Below, piece by piece: positions 37,491 through 45,937 of a stretch of DNA of 64,000 bases (position 1 is the stretch's first letter; every line of letters starts with the position of its first letter). The stretch covers positions 2,786,918 through 2,850,917 of the forward strand of contig CP092781.1 of assembly GCA_022493055.1 (NCBI GenBank), read 5' to 3'. The translations under genes and the position numbers were made by a program. The stretch comes from Staphylococcus roterodami (GTDB lineage Bacteria > Bacillota > Bacilli > Staphylococcales > Staphylococcaceae). Under the pieces are notes generated by a model. The model saw nothing but the letters and a program-made list of their open reading frames with translations. It was not told the DNA's origin and searched no databases.

Positions 37491-37793
37491 TTAACTATCT
37501 ACATCACCAATATAGATACAATCCTTCAAATCAATTTGTAGTAATCGCCCGTGTCCTGCTTCTTTCAAACTAAAACACAATAAGCAGACGTCAGTGTATA
37601 TCCTCGGTCTGCCTGATGGTAAACGACTTTTAACATAGTCACCATTAAATTTTTCTTGTATTTCCTTTGCGATAAGCATTAATGATAATGCTTCACCTGT
37701 ATTAATTCTAGATGCAATATATGACAACATGCCTTCAGATAATTTTAAAGTACGTGCATAAGGCGCTAAGTTGTCAGCTGTATAAAATTCCAT
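37491..37793 (-). CDS. ICE protein of unknown function (100 aa)
   Basis: Soluble, with a helical first half (YARTLKLSEGMLSYIASRIN) and a second half with three Cys/Phe-rich strands (IYTDVCLLCFSLKEAGHG). AAGG lies before the ATG and the gene starts three bases after the DUF961-like gene ends. It lies between accessory DNA-processing genes and the oriT, so a DNA-related role is plausible. Not recognised. Confidence 0.65.
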   Translation of the reverse strand: MEFYTADNLAPYARTLKLSEGMLSYIASRINTGEALSLMLIAKEIQEKFNGDYVKSRLPSGRPRIYTDVCLLCFSLKEAGHGRLLQIDLKDCIYIGDVDS

Positions 37794-37796
37794 ACA

Positions 37797-38132
37797 CTAA
37801 CCTTGTTGTGCACCTTTTTTATGTTGAATTGTCGCAATTTGTCTAATATCTTCTGCCTTAATACTCGGTTGAATTGAATGGAAATCACCTGAAGATTGTA
37901 CATATTGTTTTGCTTCTACACCTACAAGTTCACAAACTGACATAATATCAAGTTTTACTTCTTTAGGTACTTTTACTGTTACTTGTTCACCTTGTCCAGT
38001 TGACGCTAATTTGTATGCATATAATTTTTGATCGGTTTTTTCTCCATCTTCATATTTGTATTTCTCATCAACACCCATGAAATATAAATCTCCAAACGTT
38101 TCTTTTAAATCAAATTTCGGACTCCATGCCAT
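37797..38132 (-). CDS. DUF961 family protein (YdcP/HelP-like)
   Basis: 111 residues. KETFGDLYFMG near the N-terminus followed by YAYKLASTGQGEQVTVKVP is the DUF961 pattern. HelP of ICEBs1 belongs to this family and helps PcrA unwind ICE DNA for plasmid-like replication. GAGG precedes the ATG. Confidence 0.8.
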   Translation of the reverse strand: MAWSPKFDLKETFGDLYFMGVDEKYKYEDGEKTDQKLYAYKLASTGQGEQVTVKVPKEVKLDIMSVCELVGVEAKQYVQSSGDFHSIQPSIKAEDIRQIATIQHKKGAQQG

Positions 38133-38174
38133 AATAAATTCCTCATTTCTTTTTATAATTTTTATTTATACGCT

Positions 38175-38477
38175 TTATGCTTTTGTTTCTAAACTATAAA
38201 TATCATCAGCTGAAAAGCTTGTATATAAATTACAATAACCTGTATTCATATCTTGATATACTCTAGGTTTGATTGTTAAATTATCAAAATCAACACGTTC
38301 TAAAGAATCAAAGTATTTTTCATTTGACAGTCTAACTTTAACTTGTTCACCAATATCAACACATATAATCGTATACAGATAATAAGCTTCATCAAACCGC
38401 GATATTTTTTCAACATGGGACAAATAACGAAACTCTTTCCCCATAGTTGCTTCAATATCAATGACTGGTTCTATCAT
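38175..38477 (-). CDS. DUF961-like protein, second copy
   Basis: I start at the ATG six bases after GAGGTG, giving 100 residues that begin MIEPVIDIEATMG; the frame is open 29 codons further up but that segment lacks a site and does not resemble the family. The alternating YYLYTIICVDIGEQVKVRLS segment parallels the other DUF961 proteins. Probably HelP-like. Confidence 0.7.
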   Translation of the reverse strand: MIEPVIDIEATMGKEFRYLSHVEKISRFDEAYYLYTIICVDIGEQVKVRLSNEKYFDSLERVDFDNLTIKPRVYQDMNTGYCNLYTSFSADDIYSLETKA

Positions 38478-38617
38478 AAAAGTCACCTCGGCAGACTCAT
38501 ACAAATCAGAGTTTTTTAGGGTCGCACGAATAGGAATAACTCCCGCAAATCCGTACCACTGCATTTTTGATAATGGAGTGTCTATGCTTCTCCTGACCTA
38601 TTCAATTTTTTTGAAAC

Positions 38618-38908
38618 CTATCGGTTCATCACCTCAAAGAATTCTAGGTCTAATTTATCAATATGATACATCTTGCATATAAATGCGTTAGACACACCAT
38701 ACTTTTTTAAATATACATAATCCTTATAAGTAAATTGATAGTCATTATTTTTCGCTTTATTGCACACGTTCAATATACAAAAATATGCAATTTTATACAT
38801 CTTGCAAATCTTTCTTTTTGAAAAACCATGATATCTCAAAATAACAAAACTTCGATAATCCAGTTTATTCAAGTTACAAAAAGACAGTGCAAAATTCGTC
38901 ATAACCAT
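38618..38908 (-). CDS. Small protein with two repeated HTH-like units (possible ICE regulator)
   Basis: About 96 residues, first gene of the element. AAGGAG lies four bases before ATG 38908 and ten before ATG 38902. Two halves align: YRSFVILRYHGFSKRKICKM and YKDYVYLKKYGVSNAFICKM, each a helix, a Gly turn and a second helix, as in a helix-turn-helix. Position at the promoter end of the ICE suggests transcription control. I know no named homologue. Confidence 0.6.
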   Translation of the reverse strand: MVMTNFALSFCNLNKLDYRSFVILRYHGFSKRKICKMYKIAYFCILNVCNKAKNNDYQFTYKDYVYLKKYGVSNAFICKMYHIDKLDLEFFEVMNR

Positions 38909-38946
38909 CAAACTCCTTTTTAAGAATTATTCGTTATAACCATTTT

Positions 38947-38954
38947 ACACTGCC
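38947..38954 (-). repeat. ICE terminal inverted repeat, regulator end
   Basis: Reads GGCAGTGT inwards on the minus strand against TGCAGTGT at the other end. Confidence 0.8.
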
Positions 38955-38957
38955 ATT
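38955..38957. repeat. Target-site duplication (right), ATT
   Basis: Matches ATT at 24502-24504. Confidence 0.8.
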
Positions 38958-39518
38958 TAAAATCGGCACAATGTCATTATCGTCCGAATACGTAGTGTGA
39001 CCTTTTTTGTCTGTAGTTTCAGAAACAACATGTTTATTTTTATCGAGTACTAAACGGTCAGCATAGCCATGATGTCTCATATAACTATAATAATTCATAT
39101 CATCAATTGAGATAATTAAAGGTTTTTTACCTTTAGGCAACTTTAATTTTTTAGCTTTTACCGGATGAGATGACAAATCGTAAGCGTCATGTGGATTAAC
39201 GATGATGTAATTATTTTTATATAATTCATTTAACGATTTTTTAAATTCACTCACAGTTACCATCCAATCATTATTCCCTTTTGCTTGGTGTGGGTCTCCT
39301 GTATATGCTACTTTTGGATCAGTAACTAAAGGATGGTAGAACACATGATAAACTTGACCATGATAAGTTTCCCAATTATCATTCACTTTCGATTTATGCT
39401 TGGCATATTCATTTGGGTCAATAGATTTATTTTTAACTTGCTCATTGTGCTTAGAACAGCTATATAACACTCCAACAGATAATAACAGAAAAAATAACAA
39501 TAAATATTTTTTGTGCAT
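38955..39518 (-). pseudogene. Polysaccharide deacetylase lipoprotein, N-terminal half (split by ICE)
   Basis: Signal peptide and lipobox LYSC (Cys21), then a NodB-like start with KKPLIISIDDMNYYSYM, the first metal motif. Host sequence ends at DIVPILN; the frame then runs seven codons into the ICE to a TAA at 38934. The product would lack the second half of the active site. Its normal role would be removal of acetyl groups from a wall or surface polysaccharide. Confidence 0.88.
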
Positions 39519-39899
39519 TAAAATATCTCCCTATCTTTTATTAAACACAATTATAACATTTTTATTAAGTAGCTCATTATTTTTTCATAAAATACTTATA
39601 TTTTAGTCTCGTTTTCATAGAATTTTATATTAGGTATCACGAATTACGATGTCTATTTGTAAAATACGATATCTCCAGAATTTATTATATTTAATTTCCA
39701 CCTTTTTATTATGTGTTTAAATCAGCATACTAGGGTATAACGCTAATGTAGCGCCTTATAAATGTTACTTTTTGACAATATGTAATAAAAAATTCGAATT
39801 CGAAATAAAAAGCTTGCATCTTTTATTTATCGGTGGTATCGTATGTATATCGAATATAAAAATTATATCTAAAAGATAAAAATATGGAGGTTTTATATT
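39519..39899. promoter_or_regulatory. Divergent promoter region between deacetylase and YceI-like genes
   Basis: No gene. TTGACA occurs at about 39773-39778. A perfect 12-base palindrome TTCGAATTCGAA lies at 39793-39804 and could be an operator. AGGAGG-like GGAGG precedes the ATG at 39900. Confidence 0.5.
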
Positions 39900-40415
39900 A
39901 TGACTAACTTTACTTTTGATGGCGCACACAGTAGTTTAGAATTCCAAATTAAACATTTAATGGTTTCTAAAGTGAAAGGTTCATTCGATCAATTTGATGT
40001 AGCAGTTGAAGGCGATATTAATGATTTCAATACTTTAAAAGCTACTGCAACAATTATTCCAAGTTCAATTAACACTAAAAACGAAGCACGTGATAACCAC
40101 TTAAAATCTGGTGATTTCTTTGGTACTGACGAATTTGATAAAATCACATTTGTGACAAAATCAGTATCTGAAAGCAAAGTTGTTGGTGATTTAACAATTA
40201 AAGGCATCACTAACGAAGAAACATTCGATGTTGAATTCAACGGAGTAAGTAAAAATCCAATGGATGGTTCTCAAGTAACAGGTGTTATTGTTACTGGTAC
40301 AATCAATAGAGAAAACTACGGCATTAACTTTAACCAAGCACTTGAAACTGGTGGCGTAATGCTAGGCAAAGATGTTAAATTCGAAGCATCTGCTGAATTC
40401 TCAATCTCAGAATAA
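39900..40415 (+). CDS. YceI family lipid-binding-like protein
   Basis: 171 residues, no signal peptide. Typical YceI pattern: FTFDGAHSSLEFQIKHLMVSKVKGSF at the start is broken here only by length limits; later RDNHLKSGDFFGTDEFDKI and LTIKGITNEETFDVEF. YceI proteins form a lipocalin-like barrel that holds isoprenoids or similar lipids. GGAGG precedes the ATG and a strong terminator follows. Confidence 0.9.
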   Translation: MTNFTFDGAHSSLEFQIKHLMVSKVKGSFDQFDVAVEGDINDFNTLKATATIIPSSINTKNEARDNHLKSGDFFGTDEFDKITFVTKSVSESKVVGDLTIKGITNEETFDVEFNGVSKNPMDGSQVTGVIVTGTINRENYGINFNQALETGGVMLGKDVKFEASAEFSISE

Positions 40416-40453
40416 CCTCACATCACAATCCTCATTGATTTAATATATATACG

Positions 40454-40492
40454 AAATGCCAACTATATCATCCCTAGATGTAGTTGGCATTT
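40454..40492 (+). terminator. Terminator after the YceI-like gene
   Basis: AAATGCCAACTA pairs perfectly with TAGTTGGCATTT and a T run follows. Confidence 0.9.
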
Positions 40493-40522
40493 TTTAACTT
40501 CTAATTAAAAATCATATTTAAC

Positions 40523-40687
40523 TTAATTAATAATAACACCATAAAGTAACAATGATATTGATGAAATTAAAAGTAATACACTAGATAAAATATCTAGCCT
40601 TTTATCTTTTTTATCCCTAATCATATTTGTCAAAAGTGCTCCAATTGCAACTAAAACTAATATTGTACAAAAAATATAAATACCCAA
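40523..40687 (-). CDS. Small membrane protein (54 aa), previously easy to miss
   Basis: A TTG-started ORF with AAGGAG nine bases upstream. It begins GIYIFCTILVLVAIGALL (after the start), has a charged middle MIRDKKDKRLD and a second hydrophobic helix LLLISSISLLLYGVIIN. Two membrane helices with a basic loop. It lies alone between the YceI terminator and drp35. Codon use is ordinary for the window. Not recognised. Confidence 0.55.
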   Translation of the reverse strand: MGIYIFCTILVLVAIGALLTNMIRDKKDKRLDILSSVLLLISSISLLLYGVIIN

Positions 40688-40890
40688 AATAAACAACTCC
40701 TTATTAAATTTTCATTGGCTTCATCAGGAATAATCAAGAAAATTTTTCTTTATACTTTCTTATATTTAATATTGCCTATTTAATTTGTACAAAACTTCCA
40801 TTTACAAATTGAAGCAAATTATATTTAACTTTTAATTAAAAATCTCTAATTTTTAAACTTATATTAAGACACCTTCCACTAAGGTAGGTC

Positions 40891-41865
40891 TTATTGAAAC
40901 TGATAACTTTGGTGCCCTTTTGCAAAACCATTAACTGTATAAAGCATAGATCCACCACCCATTTCAATATCATTTGTACAAATAATGAGTTGATTTGTTC
41001 CAGGTATAAATTGTGGATGTGTAGAACGTAACATATGACCTTCTTCACGACCTGGTATCAATATTTGTCCTATTGGATAACCTCTTTTATTAAATACTAA
41101 TACTCGGCCTTGACCATACATAGCCACATATAAATTATCACCACTATCAATACAACAAGAGTCTGGACCTTCATGCCCCGTAAAATAGTACGGTATTGTT
41201 GCCCCAAATGGTTGTATCGTCACACCATCATCTTCAAGTGCAATACGATGTAATCGATTTGCGGTCGTTTCAGTTACCCATAGTACTTTTTCATCAGTAC
41301 TTAAAGCAATACCATTAGCTACACTGATATTTTGAATAATAGGCGTTACTGTTTTAAAGTCCGGCGTAACATAATAAACGCCTCCTAGCGGGTTGGTAGA
41401 GTATCCTCTAAAATCTGTAAAATAAAACCCACCTTTAGAATCAAATACCATGTCATCAATACAATATTCTGTTGAAATATCTTCAATGATATCTTGTGTA
41501 TTGTCACCATTTTCTACCGCTGCAAAAATACCACCTGTAGATTTAAAATCTCCTAAATAACAAATAAATAATCGACCGTCTTTATGTATTTTAATTGCTG
41601 CCGGATTGGCTTTATGGCTTACAAAAGGTCGCTTAATTTCTTTAGTTTCTGGATTTACTTTAAAAATATTTCCTTCAAACACATCTAATAAGTATAGTTG
41701 GCCATGTCGATCAAAATTTAATCCTTCTAATTGCAATCCTTTCTCTGAAATTTCTAGCCATGGTTCAGCAGTAATAGTTTGCAATTCACTCTCAGATATA
41801 ATCGGAACGGCACTGCTAGACTTTCCTCTATAAACTAATGTTGGTAAATCTTGTTTCTTCATCAT
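40891..41865 (-). CDS. drp35: Lactonase Drp35
   Basis: 324 residues from the first of two ATG after AAAGGA. A six-bladed beta-propeller of the SMP-30/gluconolactonase group; seen are [46 protein letters not shown] (metal-binding Asn) and [11 protein letters not shown] (metal-binding Asp). Drp35 hydrolyses lactones with Ca2+ and is induced by cell-wall antibiotics such as bacitracin and beta-lactams. Around 20 substitutions separate it from the S. aureus protein I remember. Confidence 0.95.
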   Translation of the reverse strand: MMKKQDLPTLVYRGKSSSAVPIISESELQTITAEPWLEISEKGLQLEGLNFDRHGQLYLLDVFEGNIFKVNPETKEIKRPFVSHKANPAAIKIHKDGRLFICYLGDFKSTGGIFAAVENGDNTQDIIEDISTEYCIDDMVFDSKGGFYFTDFRGYSTNPLGGVYYVTPDFKTVTPIIQNISVANGIALSTDEKVLWVTETTANRLHRIALEDDGVTIQPFGATIPYYFTGHEGPDSCCIDSGDNLYVAMYGQGRVLVFNKRGYPIGQILIPGREEGHMLRSTHPQFIPGTNQLIICTNDIEMGGGSMLYTVNGFAKGHQSYQFQ

Positions 41866-42104
41866 CGTCATTCCTTTCATTTATTAGTTTTGCCTTGTCA
41901 TTTTAATATTAAACAAGGTGATATTTAAATCAAATGATAACGTTTTCAAATATCTATTTTATCGGTCTAGTGGACGATTTCAAGCTAGAAATATTGATTG
42001 CTTCTATATCTCTGTTAAAATGATTACCGTAGATAATTATGCGTATAACGCTTTATTTTAAAATTTAACATGCACTTATCATGTTTTTAGAAGGAGAATA
42101 ACCC

Positions 42105-43061
42105 ATGAACTATCAAGTTCTTTTATATTATAAATATACGACAATTGATAACCCTGAACAGTTTGCTCAGGATCACTTAGCGTTTTGTAAAGCACACAAT
42201 TTAAAAGGTAGAATTCTTGTTTCAACTGAAGGTATTAATGGTACATTGTCAGGTACAACAGAAGAAACAGAGCAATATATGGCACATATGCATGCTGATG
42301 AACGGTTCAAAGACATGGTATTTAAAATTGATAAAGCTGATGGACATGCCTTTAAGAAAATGCACGTTCGACCTCGAAAAGAAATCGTTGCTTTAGATTT
42401 AGAAGATGACGTCGATCCTAGACACACAACTGGTCAGTATTTATCACCTGTAGAGTTTAGAAAAGCTCTTGAAGATGATGACACAGTCATTATTGATGCA
42501 CGTAATGACTATGAATTTGATTTAGGTCATTTTCGTGGCGCAATTCGCCCAGACATCACACGCTTTAGAGATTTACCTGACTGGATTAAAGAGAATAAAG
42601 AGTTATTTGCAGATAAAAAAGTTGTCACATATTGTACTGGCGGTATTCGTTGTGAAAAATTTTCTGGCTGGTTATTAAAAGAAGGTTTCGAAGATGTAGC
42701 GCAGCTTCACGGCGGTATAGCTACATATGGTAAAGATCCTGAAACAAAAGGTCAATATTGGGACGGTAAAATGTATGTATTTGATGACCGTATCAGTGTT
42801 GATATCAACCAAGTTGAAAAAACAATTATTGGTAAGGATTGGTTTGATGGTAAACCATGTGAACGCTATATTAATTGCGCCAACCCTGAATGTAATAAGC
42901 AAATATTAGTTTCAGAAGAAAATGAAGCCAAATATTTAGGAGCATGCTCTTATGAATGTGCTAAACATGAGCGTAATCGTTATGTTCAAGCAAACAATAT
43001 TAGTGATAACGAGTGGCAACATCGTTTAACAAACTTTGATGATTTACACCAACATGCTTAG
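42105..43061 (+). CDS. trhO: tRNA uridine-34 hydroxylase TrhO (rhodanese-like)
   Basis: 318 residues. An N-terminal ferredoxin-like domain ([18 protein letters not shown]), a rhodanese domain (about 120-220) with the active Cys loop [15 protein letters not shown], and a C-terminal four-Cys region ([15 protein letters not shown] and GACSYECAK). It makes 5-hydroxyuridine at the tRNA wobble base with O2. AGAAGGAG precedes the ATG, and a terminator follows at about 43090. Confidence 0.93.
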   Translation: MNYQVLLYYKYTTIDNPEQFAQDHLAFCKAHNLKGRILVSTEGINGTLSGTTEETEQYMAHMHADERFKDMVFKIDKADGHAFKKMHVRPRKEIVALDLEDDVDPRHTTGQYLSPVEFRKALEDDDTVIIDARNDYEFDLGHFRGAIRPDITRFRDLPDWIKENKELFADKKVVTYCTGGIRCEKFSGWLLKEGFEDVAQLHGGIATYGKDPETKGQYWDGKMYVFDDRISVDINQVEKTIIGKDWFDGKPCERYINCANPECNKQILVSEENEAKYLGACSYECAKHERNRYVQANNISDNEWQHRLTNFDDLHQHA

Positions 43062-43085
43062 TTTTAATTAAATACTTTTCAAAAC

Positions 43086-43135
43086 ACGCTTTGAAAATCC
43101 GATTTATAAAGGTTTTTCAAGGCTGTTTTTTTAGC
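43086..43135 (+). terminator. Terminator after trhO
   Basis: GCTTTGAAAA pairs with TTTTTCAAGGC and is followed by seven T. Confidence 0.75.
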
Positions 43136-43212
43136 ACATACATAACCTGATATGTTTTTAATTATGCGCATGTTATACTAAATTAAATTTTAATACTGCG
43201 GGGTGTCTTAAA

Positions 43213-43846
43213 ATGCATATTTTAGTAACAGGATTTGCACCTTTTGACAATCAAGATATTAATCCTTCTTGGGAAGCTGTGACTCAACTAGAAGATTATA
43301 GACCATACAATCGATAAACTAAAACTACCAACCTCTTTTAAGAAAGTAGATACTATGATAAATAAAGCATTAGCATCTAATCACTATGATGTTGTGTTAT
43401 CGATAGGACAAGCTGGTGGGAGAAGTGCTATCACACCAGAACGTGTTGCTATAAATATTGATGATGCGCGTATTCCAGATAATGATGATTTTCAACCTAT
43501 TGATCAAACCATTCATTTAGACGGTGCGTCAGCTTATTTTTCAAATTTACCAGTTAAAGCAATGACAAAAAGTATTATTGATCAAGGACTTCCAGGAGCA
43601 CTTTCAAATAGTGCAGGTACGTATGTATGTAATCATGTGCTTTATCACTTAGGATATTTACAGGATAAGCACTATCCTCACCTTCGCTTTGGATTTATCC
43701 ATGTGCCATACATACCAGAGCAGATTGGTGGTAAACCTGATACACCATCAATGACATTAGAAAACATTGTTACAGGGCTGACTGTAGCTATTGAAGCTAT
43801 TTCTGATAACGATGATTTACTTATAGCTCTAGGCACAACAGAATAG
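43213..43846 (+). pseudogene. pcp: Pyrrolidone-carboxylate peptidase, frameshifted
   Basis: The ATG at 43213 reads [20 protein letters not shown] and stops at TAA after 34 codons. The body resumes in another frame at [12 protein letters not shown] and runs to 43846 with the active Glu region ([11 protein letters not shown]), the Cys in [16 protein letters not shown] and the His in [11 protein letters not shown]. Comparison with the usual 212-residue enzyme suggests a net loss of five bases near 43295-43310, in EDIIGTHT. The enzyme removes N-terminal pyroglutamate; this copy is probably inactive. Confidence 0.88.
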
Positions 43847-43862
43847 TTATAAGTACACCAAT

Positions 43863-43909
43863 AAAAGCACCCTAATTTGTTAGTTTAAGTCTAACTTTAG
43901 GGTGCTTTT
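43863..43909 (+). terminator. Terminator after pcp
   Basis: AAAAGCACCCTAA pairs perfectly with TTAGGGTGCTTTT, with an inner stem. Confidence 0.85.
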
Positions 43910-43964
43910 GGATGATTGGTATACAGTTTTACTATAATGATGTATTTTAGCTAAACGACATTGT

Positions 43965-44732
43965 TTAGTCTTCTTTTTTTAACTTCCTATAATTTACAAA
44001 TGTATAAATAATAAATGCTATATTTAGAATGATGAGTATACTTACTGAAACTAAATTAAAAGTGTCTGGTTCTTTGCTAAAGATAGATGCTATTCTTGCT
44101 ATCAAACTTGGCAATGAAATTACCAACACGATGAGCGCATAAATTTTCTGTTTTATTAAAATACAAGTTACAATGAGTGCAATTAAAAGTACTAATCCAA
44201 CGATGAAACTCTGTTTGTCACTTAACTCAAAGAAACTATAGATAGGATATTTTTTAATAATCAAGCCACTTAAAATCATCCATAAAAATACGATAATTCC
44301 ATAAGTCACATTTATAACATATGTTATTTTTTGGTCACCAAATCGGACTAATGTATTGCGTAGAATCAGCATACCAATGACAACGCCTAAAATAAAGATA
44401 CTAGCTATATAAAGTAAAAATGCAATTGTCACATCGAATGTACCCAAATTTAAAAATCTAGGAATTATAATGACTGCTAAAATAAAAGCGAAGTACAACG
44501 TAATATATTTATATAAACCGTTAGTAAGACTTATCTCAGGTGATAACTGATCAGCCATTGACTTAATCGGTGTATTAATAATTGAACTTGTATCTTCGTT
44601 ATTTTTTTCAGCCATAGTTAAATGATCTTCGAGCTCTTCCAATAGCTCTTCTACTTCTGCTTCAGTCTTACCTCTAAATAACAATTCAACACGTAATTTT
44701 TCCAAAAAATCTTGAGACTGTTTACTTAACAT
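43965..44732 (-). CDS. Membrane protein with HAAS signalling domain
   Basis: 255 residues from the ATG six bases after GGAGGGG. The first 45 residues (FLEKLRVELLFRGKTEAEVE, then ELLEELEDHL) are the HAAS pattern found next to PadR regulators; six transmembrane helices follow. It overlaps the PadR gene by 11 bases. HAAS proteins probably work with PadR partners in membrane-stress sensing; the ligand is unknown. Confidence 0.8.
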   Translation of the reverse strand: MLSKQSQDFLEKLRVELLFRGKTEAEVEELLEELEDHLTMAEKNNEDTSSIINTPIKSMADQLSPEISLTNGLYKYITLYFAFILAVIIIPRFLNLGTFDVTIAFLLYIASIFILGVVIGMLILRNTLVRFGDQKITYVINVTYGIIVFLWMILSGLIIKKYPIYSFFELSDKQSFIVGLVLLIALIVTCILIKQKIYALIVLVISLPSLIARIASIFSKEPDTFNLVSVSILIILNIAFIIYTFVNYRKLKKED

Positions 44733-45060
44733 CGTTTTCCCCTCCAAACAAGTTAATCATTCCTTTATTCAAAGCTTGCCATTTTGATTTAAATACTTTT
44801 AGTTCCTTTAAACCTGACTCGGTAATCGTATAGTACTTTCGCCTTGGGCCACCATTACTAGATTTTTTTATAGTCGTATCAACGTATCCTTTTTTGTTTA
44901 AACGCATTAATACTGGATAAATACTACCTTCACTTATCTCTGGAAACTCTTGATTCTTAAGTTTCGTCATAATTTCATATCCATATGTTTCTCCTTGGGC
45001 AATGAGACCTAATATTGCCCCATCTAAGAGACCTTTCATGATCTGATTTGACACTGACAT
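44722..45060 (-). CDS. PadR family transcriptional regulator
   Basis: 112 residues from the ATG after TAGGTG. Winged helix: GLIAQGETYGYEIMTKL, SEGSIYPVLMRLNKKGYV and NGGPRRKYYTITESGLKEL. The inverted sequence ATCTTACATTATAAGATAGT and ATCTTGCATTATAAGTTAGT just upstream (45074-45138) looks like a duplicated operator, consistent with autoregulation. Confidence 0.9.
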   Translation of the reverse strand: MSVSNQIMKGLLDGAILGLIAQGETYGYEIMTKLKNQEFPEISEGSIYPVLMRLNKKGYVDTTIKKSSNGGPRRKYYTITESGLKELKVFKSKWQALNKGMINLFGGENDVK

Positions 45061-45073
45061 TTTCATCACCTAC

Positions 45074-45138
45074 TATCTTACATTATAAGATAGTATATTA
45101 AGAGTTTCTCGTCAACTATCTTGCATTATAAGTTAGTT
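45074..45138. promoter_or_regulatory. Duplicated operator-like sequence upstream of the PadR gene
   Basis: Two copies of ACTATCTTRCATTATAAGWTAGT (R, W variable) lie about 45 bases apart, each a partial palindrome around CATTATAAG. PadR regulators bind such repeats; binding here is inferred. Confidence 0.6.
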
Positions 45139-45225
45139 GTAATTATTTCCCTTCTATGACTAACAACTGTGTTAATTGGGTAATACTTACGGAAGTATGT
45201 TTTATTTATGGGGGAGGAATTAAAA

Positions 45226-45690
45226 ATGACTACAAAAACTGTGTTTGATGTCATTGATACGGGTTTAGGATATTTAGTAAATGTGTATGATACTTGGAAA
45301 GTTGAAAAGGTACTTGATGATTATCATCAGCCTTTTTCGAATACCATTCATTGGCAATTTGGACATGTATTAACAATTTTCGAATCGGCCCTAGCTGTTG
45401 CTGGTAAAGAGCATATTGATTTAAATACTTATAGACCTTTATTTGGAAATGGTTCGTCTCCAGATGAATGGAAAGATTACGTGCCTAGTATCGAAGTGAT
45501 TTTAGAAGAGCTTCAAACATTGCCTGAGCGTGCACGAAAATTAACTGAAAATGATTTAGCAATTGAATTGCAACAGCCTATTGCCGGTTGTAATACTTTA
45601 GGAGAGTTATTAGTATTAAACGCTATTCACATTCCACTTCATGCCGGTAAAATTGAGGAGATGTCTCGTGTATTAAAAAGTTTAAAATAA
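45226..45690 (+). CDS. DinB-like family protein
   Basis: 154 residues from the ATG after GGGAGG; an upstream ATG overlaps that site. Four-helix DinB/YfiT type with metal-ligand His in TIHWQFGHVLTIFE and HIPLHAGKIEEM. Family members include thiol transferases; substrate unknown. A terminator (CCGTTAAC/GTTAACGG) follows at 45706-45726. Confidence 0.85.
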   Translation: MTTKTVFDVIDTGLGYLVNVYDTWKVEKVLDDYHQPFSNTIHWQFGHVLTIFESALAVAGKEHIDLNTYRPLFGNGSSPDEWKDYVPSIEVILEELQTLPERARKLTENDLAIELQQPIAGCNTLGELLVLNAIHIPLHAGKIEEMSRVLKSLK

Positions 45691-45705
45691 ATATGAGCTA
45701 ATTAA

Positions 45706-45732
45706 CCGTTAACATGTCGTTAACGGATTTTT
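45706..45732 (+). terminator. Terminator after the DinB-like gene
   Basis: CCGTTAAC and GTTAACGG with a five-base loop, then ATTTTTT. Confidence 0.85.
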
Positions 45733-45937
45733 TATATGACTAAAAAGGCCACTCTTTAAAAAAATTCAAAACAAAAAGCATCAATTATACTTCTTCTTCA
45801 CCGCTTCACATTTAACCATTTATATTTATACTTTCATTAATTTAAATTGATATTTAATTATTACTGTACATCTTTTGAAGTTAGCATTATTCTTAAAGTG
45901 AAATATGTATAAAACATAGAAAGAAGGACGTTTTAAC

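Larger units (their letters stand above)
24505..38954 (-). mobile_element. ICE6013-type integrative conjugative element, 14,450 bp
   Basis: Every gene inside is on the minus strand. Contents in order of transcription: a small regulator-like protein, two DUF961-like proteins, a 100-residue protein, relaxase with oriT, VirB8-, ConC-, ConD- and VirB4-like proteins, two small proteins, FtsK-like coupling protein, a DUF961-like protein, VirB6-like protein, CHAP wall hydrolase, an NTF2-like membrane protein, a lipoprotein and an IS30-like DDE transposase. The absence of a tyrosine or serine integrase plus an IS30-like transposase defines ICE6013. Ends are 8-bp imperfect inverted repeats and the target duplication is 3 bp, as reported for that family. 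Confidence 0.93.

Noticed and set aside
38478..38564. 29-residue N-terminal extension of the second DUF961-like protein
   Set aside because: No ribosome site for the upstream ATG, whereas GAGGTG is well placed before the inner ATG and the family pattern begins there.
40836..41048. 70-codon ORF overlapping the end of drp35 on the same strand
   Set aside because: Out-of-frame shadow of drp35 without ribosome site; drp35 matches a known protein over its full length.
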